Shown: positions 53,339-61,230 of the stretch, one piece after another
Position numbering within the stretch: position 1 is the first letter of the stretch
Layout of the letters: the number at the start of each line of letters is the position of its first letter
Assembly: GCA_024280455.1 (NCBI GenBank)
Contig: JAJRQC010000069.1
Coordinates: 1 to 64,000 of the forward strand
Reading direction: 5' to 3'
Source: Deltaproteobacteria bacterium
Lineage (GTDB): Bacteria; Desulfobacterota; Desulfobulbia; Desulfobulbales; Desulfobulbaceae
Length of the DNA stretch: 64,000 bases
Translations under genes and position numbers: made by a program
The notes under the pieces: generated by a model
The model's input: only the letters and a program-made list of their open reading frames with translations
Database searches by the model: none
What the model was told of the DNA's origin: nothing

Positions 53339-54523
53339 ATGAAAGTGAAGGGATTTTCCGCCGCTGCAGTTCAGGCCGGAATACGGTACCGGGATAGACT
53401 TGATCTTGGATTGATTTATTCGGATCGTCCAGCAGTTGCCGCAGGTGTATTCACGACCAATAAAGTGAAAGCCGCTCCAGTATTGCTCGATATCAAGCGT
53501 CTGCGCCAGGGTAAGGCTCAGGCAATTCTGGTGAACAGCGGCAATGCCAACGCCTGTACTGGTGAACAGGGAATGGAGCTCGCCCGTTCCGTCAGCGGGA
53601 TGGCGGCCCGGCAGCTGGACATTGATGAAGAGCTGGTTCAGGTGGCCTCCACCGGCGTTATCGGTGAGCAGCTTGATGCGGCCCCGTTTGCACAACAGAT
53701 GCCCGCGCTGGTTGATTCGCTTTCCGAGGATGGATTTGATGATCTTGCCCGTGCCATAATGACCACCGATACCGTTCCCAAGGTCGTTCGTAAAACAGTG
53801 GATATCGGCGGCACCGAGGTGTCTATTCTCGGGGTGGCCAAAGGCTCGGGGATGATTATGCCCAATATGGCCACAATGCTCTGTTTTGTGGTGACGGATG
53901 CGCAGATTGTTTTCCCGGTACTCCGTGAAATCGTTGCAGTCGGGGTGGAACATACCTTTAATCGAATCACCGTTGACGGGGATACTTCGACCAATGACAT
54001 GGTACTGGTGCTGGCCAATGGGGCGGCCGGAAATGAATGGCTGGATGAGGACAGTCCCGAGGAGACTGAAACTTTTACCCGGGTGATGCATGCCGTTTTT
54101 CAGGAGCTGGCCAGTATGATTGTTGTCGATGGTGAGGGCGCAACCAAGGCCGTTACCATACGGGTGACCGGGGCCAGAGAAAAAGAAGGTGCTCTGGATG
54201 CGGCCCGGACCATTACCAATTCACCGCTGGTCAAAACCGCTTTTTTTGGTGAGGATCCCAACTGGGGCAGGATTATGGCAGCTCTTGGCCGTTCCGACTG
54301 TTTCTTTCATCCTGACCGGGTTTCCATAGCCTTTGATGAGGTTGTGATGGCAGAACAGGGGATGGGGGCAGGGCCCGAGGCGGAGCAGGAAGCTGCCCGC
54401 GTTATGCGTAAGGACGCGTTCACCCTGACCGTACATCTCAATGATGGTACGGAATCAGCTGAGGTCCAAACCTGTGATTTTTCAAAAGAATATATTACGA
54501 TTAATGCAGACTATAGAAGTTGA
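53339..54523 (+). CDS. argJ: Arginine biosynthesis bifunctional protein ArgJ
   Basis: 394 residues from ATG 53339; an in-frame upstream extension lacks family residues. Transfers acetyl from N-acetylornithine to glutamate, and in bifunctional types also makes N-acetylglutamate from acetyl-CoA. The self-cleavage site is in MPNMATMLCFV (Ala-Thr). Other motifs: ILVNSGNANACTGEQG, VASTGVIGEQL, IMTTDTVPK, GEDPNWGRIMAALG. Divergent from cls. Confidence 0.97.
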   Translation: MKVKGFSAAAVQAGIRYRDRLDLGLIYSDRPAVAAGVFTTNKVKAAPVLLDIKRLRQGKAQAILVNSGNANACTGEQGMELARSVSGMAARQLDIDEELVQVASTGVIGEQLDAAPFAQQMPALVDSLSEDGFDDLARAIMTTDTVPKVVRKTVDIGGTEVSILGVAKGSGMIMPNMATMLCFVVTDAQIVFPVLREIVAVGVEHTFNRITVDGDTSTNDMVLVLANGAAGNEWLDEDSPEETETFTRVMHAVFQELASMIVVDGEGATKAVTIRVTGAREKEGALDAARTITNSPLVKTAFFGEDPNWGRIMAALGRSDCFFHPDRVSIAFDEVVMAEQGMGAGPEAEQEAARVMRKDAFTLTVHLNDGTESAEVQTCDFSKEYITINADYRS

Positions 54524-54604
54524 TATCCAGACCTCCCGTGTTGTGCCGGGCAGGCAACCCCGTAGTTTTTAAAATTCATCAGGCAATGGGCAGGTAGCCG
54601 GACC

Positions 54605-56692
54605 ATGAAACGTAACCGTTTGGGAGCATTGCTGGACAGAGTCTCGCCACCCGAAGGGGTACTGCTGCTCATCCTGGCCGTTATTATCGGCGGCGGCACC
54701 GGGTTTGCTGCTGTTTTTTTTATCCGCCTTATTGCTGTTATCCAGAACAGATCCTACACCACCATTGAATTCCTCTTTCCCCATCTCGGGGTCTGGAGTT
54801 ATGTTTTTGTCCCTGTTGCCGGAGCCCTGCTGGTCGGCCCCCTTATTGCCTGGTTTGCCCGTGAGGCAAAAGGACACGGGGTTCCGGAGGTCATGCAGGC
54901 ACTTGTCATGCGCGGCGGTCGTATCCGACCCAGAGTAGCCGTTGTAAAGATTGTTGCTTCAGCCCTCTGTATCGGGACCGGTGGTTCAGCCGGTCGCGAG
55001 GGGCCTATTGTCCAGGTCGGTTCAACCCTCGGTTCGGTTCTTGGTCAAATTCTCCATCTTTCCGATGACCGGATAAGAAACCTTGTTGCCTGTGGCGCGG
55101 CGGCTGGTATTGCCGCCACCTTTAATGCCCCTATTGCCGGAGTGGCCTTTGCTATTGAGGTGTTGATGAGTGAGCTCCAGGTGCGGATGTTCGGCAATGT
55201 GGTGATTGCCGCTGTTTCCGCATCCGTTGTCAGCCAGACCTTTCTCGGTGACCGTGCTGCCTTTACCGTACCGTCATACACCCTGGATTCTCCCCTGACC
55301 TTGTTGTTGTATCTCTTGCTGGGCCTGGCCAGTGCCCTGGTCGGCGTCATGTTTATCCGTATGCTGGGTTGGTTTGAAGATGTTTTTGATGACTGGAAAT
55401 TTCCTCTGGCTCTGAAACCAGCCGCCGGCGCCCTGTGTCTGGGTCTGCTCGGGGTACTGTATCTGCAGTTACCCGGTGTCGGTTTTTCTTCGGCAACCGA
55501 GTACCAGCTCGGCATGCCCCTTATCGAAAATATACCTCATGTCTTTGGTGCAGGCTTTACCTTTATTGAAGAGGCCCTGCAAGGGCGGGTGGATTTCTTT
55601 CTGCTCGCCCTGCTTGTCATCCTCAAACCGCTTGCAACCTCTTTTACGCTCGGTTCCGGAAATTCAGGTGGTGTCTTTGCGCCGTCACTGTTTATCGGAG
55701 CCATGCTCGGCGGTGCAATGGGAACGTTTTTCTGCGCCTGGCAACCTGATATTGCCGGAACCCCGGGTGCTTATGCACTTGTTGGTATGGCGGCTGTCTT
55801 TGCCGCAACCGCCAGAGCCCCGCTGACCGCCATGCTGATTGTTTTTGAAATGAGTAATGACTATTCCATGATACTTCCCCTGATGGTTGCCGCGGTCACG
55901 GCCAGTTATCTGGCCCAGGCACTCTATCCCGAATCCATTTACACTATTAAGCTGGCCCGGCGCGGGATTCGGTTTTCCCAGGGGCGGGACATGGATATCA
56001 TGCAGAGTGTCCATGTGGGTGAGGTTATGAACGGTGATCCGGTCACCGTCAACGAGAATGAATCTCTTGCCGATCTGTATAGAAAGTTCCAAGAGACCAA
56101 TCTGCTGGGCTTTCCGGTGGTCGACAAAAAAGGTATTCTCAGCGGGATTGTCACCCTGCAGGATATGGAACGAATTCTTGCCCATGAAACCATTACCATT
56201 ACCCTGCAGACCCTGCGGGTCCAGGACGTTGCCGTTGCCGATCCGATCACGGTCTATCCGGATGAACCGATCTGGACCGCAATTCAGAAAATGGCACCTC
56301 GCGATCTGGCCCGTCTACCGGTTGTCAGCCGAGACGACAAGGGAAAACTGATTGGTCTGATCAGTCGCAGCGATATTCTTCGGGCCTATGATGTCGGCAT
56401 TGTCCGTAAGCAGAGAGGCCAGCTTCTTGGTGACAATACAGTACTCCGTAAGGAAAAATATAATGATTTTATAGAATTCAGGCTCAGGCCGGAAAGTAAA
56501 GCAGTGCATCAACAACTCAAAGATCTTTCTCTGCCGCGTTCGGTGAATGTTGTTTCCCTTGAAAGAGCAGGAAAGCTCCTTATTCCAAAAGGGGATACGT
56601 CTTTTGAAGACGGTGATATCATAACGCTCTTTGGTCGCCGGGATTCTCTGGCCCTGGCTCGACAGGAGTTTGTTGGAGTGGTGTATGAGTAG
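54605..56692 (+). CDS. ClC-type chloride channel/antiporter with CBS and TrkA-C domains
   Basis: 695 residues. The channel part (about 15-445) has the chloride-binding motifs GTGGSAGREGPIVQVGS and GSGNSGGVFAPSLFIGAML. Two CBS domains follow (about 470-600; VMNGDPVTVNENESLADLY and DVAVADPITVYPDEPIW), then a TrkA-C domain (about 620-695; SVNVVSLERAGKLLIPKGD, FEDGDIITLFG). The Glu in GREGP suggests proton-coupled exchange. Cytoplasmic domains probably bind nucleotides. It overlaps the small Cys protein gene at its end. Confidence 0.95.
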   Translation: MKRNRLGALLDRVSPPEGVLLLILAVIIGGGTGFAAVFFIRLIAVIQNRSYTTIEFLFPHLGVWSYVFVPVAGALLVGPLIAWFAREAKGHGVPEVMQALVMRGGRIRPRVAVVKIVASALCIGTGGSAGREGPIVQVGSTLGSVLGQILHLSDDRIRNLVACGAAAGIAATFNAPIAGVAFAIEVLMSELQVRMFGNVVIAAVSASVVSQTFLGDRAAFTVPSYTLDSPLTLLLYLLLGLASALVGVMFIRMLGWFEDVFDDWKFPLALKPAAGALCLGLLGVLYLQLPGVGFSSATEYQLGMPLIENIPHVFGAGFTFIEEALQGRVDFFLLALLVILKPLATSFTLGSGNSGGVFAPSLFIGAMLGGAMGTFFCAWQPDIAGTPGAYALVGMAAVFAATARAPLTAMLIVFEMSNDYSMILPLMVAAVTASYLAQALYPESIYTIKLARRGIRFSQGRDMDIMQSVHVGEVMNGDPVTVNENESLADLYRKFQETNLLGFPVVDKKGILSGIVTLQDMERILAHETITITLQTLRVQDVAVADPITVYPDEPIWTAIQKMAPRDLARLPVVSRDDKGKLIGLISRSDILRAYDVGIVRKQRGQLLGDNTVLRKEKYNDFIEFRLRPESKAVHQQLKDLSLPRSVNVVSLERAGKLLIPKGDTSFEDGDIITLFGRRDSLALARQEFVGVVYE

Positions 56693-56888
56693 TGATTGTT
56701 CAGGGCGAGCAGCGGCAAAATCTCCTTTATGCCTGCAGTGCAAGCATTACTATGTGACCTACGATGTTCGACGGCCAAGGGGATGCCGTGCTTTTGGTTT
56801 TAAAAGTCATCGTATTCCTGCAGATGTTGTCCGGAGCAGTTCTGGGAAATCGTGTGGCCTGTTTGCAGTCAGGCGGAAGATAAAATAA
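56685..56888 (+). CDS. Small conserved Cys protein of unknown function
   Basis: 67 residues; the ATG overlaps the last codons of the ClC gene. Pattern CLQCKHYYVTYDVRRPRGCR, then AFGFKSHRIPADVV, and SSSGKSCGLF: a CxxC with two more Cys, matching a widespread short protein type (CxxCKHYYxT...PxGCRAFGFKS...SSGxxC) that I know only as uncharacterised. Probably binds zinc or iron. No function is claimed. Confidence 0.82.
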   Translation: MSSDCSGRAAAKSPLCLQCKHYYVTYDVRRPRGCRAFGFKSHRIPADVVRSSSGKSCGLFAVRRKIK

Positions 56889-57109
56889 AAGCAGAAAAAA
56901 TCTTTTGAAAGTCAGTACGTTCGTGATACTATACTGCAAAGGTTTCATGTTTAAGATCCTGTCTGAAAAAGATTCCGTCCATGGCGTGCCGGGCGTATGG
57001 CAGGTACTCCGATACTCTCAAAAAAAGACCTTGCGGAACCGTAAGAGAGGTCTTGCCGGGGATCATGTCTTAGAAGAAAGAACTATTATTGAGTGAGAAG
57101 GCCATACCT

Positions 57110-57835
57110 ATGGGACAGACAGGCAAAAGAGAATCGGGACAATTAGGGGGTGTTTCACTGGCATCTTTCTTACAAATGCTCGAACAGGAGAGGAAAAGCT
57201 GTACTCTTGCTGTCGAGTCCGATGGCAAGAACGGGAGCTTTTATTTTGATGAAGGCGAACTGATTGATGCTGAATATGAAGGAGAAGCCGGCCAGGAGGC
57301 AGCCTATACGCTTCTTGCCTGGAAAAATCCTTCCTTCAATGTCAGTGAACCCGAAGATCGGCTTCGTCGAATCAATCAACCACTGGCACACCTTCTTCTG
57401 AATGCCGCAGCTCGTCAGGACGAACTGGCAGATGAAAAGAAAAAAGATAAAACAACGTCGGGAGACAATCCAATGGAGGCTCCGGGAGTGAAAAACAACC
57501 CGGCATTGCAACGGTTGGTTGAAACTATTGTTTCCATAGCTGAAGTTAAACATTATTACCTGCTCAGTCGACAGGGGAAGATGATTGTTCAATCATCAAA
57601 AAATAATAAGATTCCAGACTTTATTACCTATTGCGTGGTTAGCGGGATTCAAATGCGGAAGGCCCTTGATGCGAAAGGACCACACCGTATTCGGCTGGTT
57701 CTGGAGAATGGTGAGGTCCTGTTGATCCTTCCTGGTGCAGGTATGATTATCGGTCTGCAGTTGATCCGGAATGCGTCTGTTTCAGAAATCACATCCAGAC
57801 TGCGCCCGGCGTTGAGCAGTCAACCGCCTGGTTGA
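57110..57835 (+). CDS. DUF4388 (PATAN)-type protein with roadblock-like domain
   Basis: 241 residues from ATG 57110, which has gagaagg ahead of it; a TTG 21 bases earlier is the alternative. N-terminal half is a DUF4388-like domain (LGGVSLASFLQMLEQERKSC, then GSFYFDEGELIDAEYEG). The C-terminal part (from about 125) reads LQRLVETIVSIAEVKHYYLL, a roadblock/LC7-like fold. In related bacteria such proteins work with small GTPases or response regulators in motility and surface sensing. Next gene has a similar domain, so the two may act together. Confidence 0.82.
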   Translation: MGQTGKRESGQLGGVSLASFLQMLEQERKSCTLAVESDGKNGSFYFDEGELIDAEYEGEAGQEAAYTLLAWKNPSFNVSEPEDRLRRINQPLAHLLLNAAARQDELADEKKKDKTTSGDNPMEAPGVKNNPALQRLVETIVSIAEVKHYYLLSRQGKMIVQSSKNNKIPDFITYCVVSGIQMRKALDAKGPHRIRLVLENGEVLLILPGAGMIIGLQLIRNASVSEITSRLRPALSSQPPG

Positions 57836-57955
57836 GACCGTGAGGAGCTTTTTTTGGGATACCGGGTCGATTATTTTTCACTCAACTTGTGTTGATTACT
57901 CAGGATTAACAGTATGAACCGCGTATAGAAAGACTGTCTACGGAGTCATTGAAGA

Positions 57956-58582
57956 ATGAGAAGATTATTAAAGGAAATATCGGTCATTCCAGGGGTAACC
58001 GGCTCCTGTATTTTTGATAAAAAAGAAGGCCCTTTGTGTAAGGATTTACACCCGTTGCTTTCAGAGGAACTTCTGCAGACCGTTGGGATCCATTTCCTTC
58101 GCTTGATTCAGATGGGTTCCCTGGCCGACCTGGATATTCAATCGAGTCATTTTCGTTTTGATAAGTACACGGTGATAGGTATACCCTTGGATACCGGAGC
58201 CGTACTGTTGACCATATGTGAGGCTCAGGCAAACTGCTCTCTGGTGGCGACCACTGCAGCTATGCTTGCAGCAGATATGAAAGAACAGCTCGATCAAGGG
58301 GTTACAATGATTGAGGACGTCGAGAGTGAAGATGAAGTCATGGCTGTTGATGAAAGTGATGATGAAGAAATGCTGGCACTCTATAACGAGATTGAGCAAG
58401 CCCTTGCCGGTGCGATAGGTCCTGTTGCCGGGGTTGTTATGCAGGATTACCTGGAAAAGTGGAGCCAGGCCGGGCCTGTCATTCCTGCCCGTCTTACCGA
58501 GCTGGTCGAGATGCTTGAGAAGGAAATTGGTGATAGCGAGCTGGGTAAAGATTTCTCCAAAAGGCTCCATTCTATTTTATAG
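57956..58582 (+). CDS. Roadblock/LC7-like protein with acidic linker
   Basis: 208 residues. N-terminal domain (1-105) has the roadblock pattern ISVIPGVTGSCIFDKKEGPL and YTVIGIPLDTGAVLLTICE. An acidic linker (DVESEDEVMAVDESDDEE) leads to a C-terminal helical domain (ALYNEIEQALAGAIGPVAG, LTELVEMLEKEIGDSEL). The start ATG has no strong ribosome site. Separated from the previous gene by 120 bases. Likely partner of the DUF4388 protein; exact function unknown. Confidence 0.78.
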   Translation: MRRLLKEISVIPGVTGSCIFDKKEGPLCKDLHPLLSEELLQTVGIHFLRLIQMGSLADLDIQSSHFRFDKYTVIGIPLDTGAVLLTICEAQANCSLVATTAAMLAADMKEQLDQGVTMIEDVESEDEVMAVDESDDEEMLALYNEIEQALAGAIGPVAGVVMQDYLEKWSQAGPVIPARLTELVEMLEKEIGDSELGKDFSKRLHSIL

Positions 58583-58871
58583 CTCTCTGGAAAATTATAG
58601 CCATTTTATGGTGTTGTCCGGTTTCCCAGTGTTGAGCGAATTCCTGTATTATCCCCCTCCACAATACCCGAGTATATCCCCCCTCCTTCGTCTTATTTCT
58701 CCGGGTCGCGTCAACATACTCTGACGCAAATTTGCTGAAAAGAACAGGCAGGTCGTGTGTAGGTGCCAAGATGAGTCGGAGCAGACATTAGTGCGTAGTA
58801 TGTTACGCGTTCCCGTCAGTAACGTATAGCTCTTTATACTACAGGCGAAGAGTATTTTTCTGAAACAAAAA

Positions 58872-58903
58872 AGAGCCCTGCCGTCATCTGACAACAGGGC
58901 TCT
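58872..58903 (-). terminator. Terminator of the DUF3365 sensor gene
   Basis: Arms agagccctg and cagggctct; on the minus strand a T-run follows. The rest of the spacer (58583-58871) is without a gene or recognised motif. Confidence 0.85.
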
Positions 58904-58933
58904 CTAGAGGAGTTCCTCTGTAACAGCTGTTAT

Positions 58934-59812
58934 TTACTCTTTCTGGAAACGCTTAAGCATTCTGTCCACACTGATCCGTAATCGGTCAACGGCCCGGGCC
59001 AATGTGCCGATTTCGTCTTTGGACGAAATGCCAATGGGGTCAGCCAGATTTTTTCCCAGACTGATTTCAGTAGCACGTTTTTCAAGAATGGAAATAGGTT
59101 TAACCACGTACTGGCTGAAAAATACCCAAATTATCATCATCAGGACAAGAACGCCGGCTGCTCCAATGGCAACCAGATTGATCGCAGCTTTCTTTGCCTT
59201 GTTCAGTGCCTTTTGAATGGGTACATAGATAACATAGGCCGCAGCAACAGTGTCGGCCTTCCAGTGATATCCATTTTCAGTACCATACCTTTCAGTTACT
59301 GCCTGTGGGGCATTGGCAGGGTCGCCATGGCAGCGGAGACAGTTTCTGCTGACTTTAATGGGCTCTGCATAATAGAAATAAGACGCCCCGTTTTTATCTA
59401 TGATTCCCTCTGTTTGCTTCATGTCCTTATTCTTGCGGAACTTGTCGATGATGACCAAGTCAAACTTGTCCGCCTTATTATCCGGATGGAGCGGATCAAT
59501 GGTTGCCTGCTTAAACAGGTAGTCGTTATTTTTTTTCTGGAATTCACTCCAGACGCCGCGGGTGAGGGTAAACCCGGACATGAGTTCCGGAATAAATGTA
59601 CCGCGGGCCACATGTTCCATAATGAGTGGCCGTTGCTGACTTTTGAAGTAAATACGGGAGGATTGCATGTAATCAAAGACCAGGTGACCTTTGGATTTAG
59701 CCTCGGCTAATGCATTGTTTACACTGAACTTGTAACTGGCTACACCAATGCCGATGGTGGCCAGCAGGCTTAGAATACCGATCATGATCATGAAGCGGAT
59801 CCGAATACTCAT
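58934..59812 (-). CDS. Haem-binding DUF3365/HAMP membrane sensor
   Basis: 292 residues. N-terminal membrane helix (FMIMIGILSLLATIGIGVAS), an extracytoplasmic domain of the DUF3365/Tll0287-like type with a c-type haem motif NCLRCHGDP (Cys158-His162), a second membrane helix (about 215-240) and a HAMP segment (VKPISILEKRATEISLG). No kinase domain. It may signal to a partner, probably the kinase downstream, through HAMP or protein contact. Haem suggests sensing of redox state or a gas ligand. Confidence 0.87.
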   Translation of the reverse strand: MSIRIRFMIMIGILSLLATIGIGVASYKFSVNNALAEAKSKGHLVFDYMQSSRIYFKSQQRPLIMEHVARGTFIPELMSGFTLTRGVWSEFQKKNNDYLFKQATIDPLHPDNKADKFDLVIIDKFRKNKDMKQTEGIIDKNGASYFYYAEPIKVSRNCLRCHGDPANAPQAVTERYGTENGYHWKADTVAAAYVIYVPIQKALNKAKKAAINLVAIGAAGVLVLMMIIWVFFSQYVVKPISILEKRATEISLGKNLADPIGISSKDEIGTLARAVDRLRISVDRMLKRFQKE

Positions 59813-60111
59813 GTGAAAACTCCGGGTTCAAAATTAAATGGATTGATTCCTCTAAATGTATACAATCATATTTTCCAGGTCTGAATCAAGGGAATAGTTT
59901 AACATTATAGTATTAAATTCAATGGTTAATGATTTTTATTCTTGAAGGCCGAAGTTGTACCCTGGCCTGGATGGAGAATTAGTGGAGTCCTTCTAGAAGT
60001 GAGCTGAACTAGAAAATAGTCTGTTTTGACGGATTTCGCGGTATAGGGGGCGGCAAGGACTCTTGAGCGGTTTTTCTTGGAGCACTGGTTACTGTATCTA
60101 CGGTCGGACTG

Positions 60112-61230
60112 CTACAGGGTCAGCGTAAATGTCGCCCCCTGACCAGAACCCGGACTTTCTGCTGTCAGGTCGCCGTCGTGGGCGTCGACGATGATTTTAG
60201 CCTGGGCAAGATTGAGACCGAATCCATCCGGATTCCTCTTTTCAGGAGGCAGGACAAAGGGTTTGAACAGCAGATCCCGATCTTCGCTCGAAAAACCCCT
60301 GCCGGTATCACTCACGGTAAGCCTGGTTTTTTCTCCTTCTGCAGCGGCCTCAATGACCACGGTTCCTCCAGATTCACTGAAAACAAGCCCGTTATCGATC
60401 AGGGTTGCGAGCAGAAACTGCAGGTAGCCCGGGTCGCCGTTGATGACGACAGCATCGTTAATCCTGTTTTCGACCACGATTTGTTTAGTCGAGATTTTAT
60501 AGGCTTTGTCGGCAATAATTGTATCGACGATCTCCTTCACCCTGACAGGTTGTTTGGAAACCGACAGGTCGCTGCCGGCGATTCCGAAATAGGTGATCAG
60601 GATCTCGGCAAGTTTTTTCAACCGATCCAGTGGTGAGTTGATCTCGCCGGACAGGTAGATCAGGAACGACATCTTGTTGTCGTCGAGCTGGTCAAGTCGC
60701 TTATGGGCCTTGACCAGTTGCTCCGTCCGTTCAATAACTTTCTGTTCCAGGTTTTCGTTCAGATCTTTGAGCTGCCGATTCTGTTCCTCAAGCAGCAGCT
60801 TCATCATCCTGCTTTCAAGGCCGTTCTCAATCACATTGAGCAGCTGTTCCCTGTTGACCGGTTTAAACAGGAAACTGTAGATATGACCCTCGTTAACGGC
60901 CTTGACAATGTCCCGCTTCTCGGCCTGTCCGGAAAGAACGATTTTGCAGATATCAGGCTGGGTTTTATGAATCCGCTCCAGGAGTTCACTGCCGCGCATC
61001 TCCGGCATCATCTCGTCACAGATGATCAGGTCGACATGATTTTTTTCGATAAATCCTTCCACATCCTCAGGGTTGATAAAGGTGTGCACGTCATAGCTTC
61101 GACAGAGCAGGATCTCCAACTCGGTCAGGATAGTCTGCTCATCATCAACAATGACCAGGGATGCTTTCTGCTTTTTTTCAGTAGCCATAATTTTTTTGGT
61201 TCGAGTAACGGGCGGCAGTGTGATCAGCAC
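60112..61230 (-). CDS. Receiver domain fused to kinase-like domain lacking phosphoacceptor His
   Basis: 372 residues from a GTG at 61230, overlapping the previous kinase by seven bases with aaggcgg ahead; ATG 61188 is the alternative. Receiver (about 24-140; SLVIVDDEQ, acceptor Asp in IICDEMMPE, then VLSGQAE and the FLFKPV Lys). A coiled coil (LLLEEQNRQLKDLNENLEQK) leads to an H-box-like region FLIYLSGEINSPLDRLKKL, where the His is Gly. The ATPase domain keeps N (TLIDNGLVFSE), G1 (DTGRGFS) and G2 (GFGLNLA) motifs. So ATP binding may persist while autophosphorylation on His cannot; it is probably a regulator that receives phosphate and changes a partner. Confidence 0.87.
   Translation of the reverse strand: MLITLPPVTRTKKIMATEKKQKASLVIVDDEQTILTELEILLCRSYDVHTFINPEDVEGFIEKNHVDLIICDEMMPEMRGSELLERIHKTQPDICKIVLSGQAEKRDIVKAVNEGHIYSFLFKPVNREQLLNVIENGLESRMMKLLLEEQNRQLKDLNENLEQKVIERTEQLVKAHKRLDQLDDNKMSFLIYLSGEINSPLDRLKKLAEILITYFGIAGSDLSVSKQPVRVKEIVDTIIADKAYKISTKQIVVENRINDAVVINGDPGYLQFLLATLIDNGLVFSESGGTVVIEAAAEGEKTRLTVSDTGRGFSSEDRDLLFKPFVLPPEKRNPDGFGLNLAQAKIIVDAHDGDLTAESPGSGQGATFTLTL

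Noticed and set aside
56905-57096. 63-codon frame between the Cys protein and the DUF4388 gene
   Set aside because: No ribosome site, mixed composition, overlaps the start region of the next gene; no recognisable feature.
58690-58830. Possible c-di-GMP (GEMM) riboswitch, suggested by gacgcaaa near 58730
   Set aside because: The conserved partner helices and tetraloop receptor could not be found on either strand, and no gene follows it in the right place.
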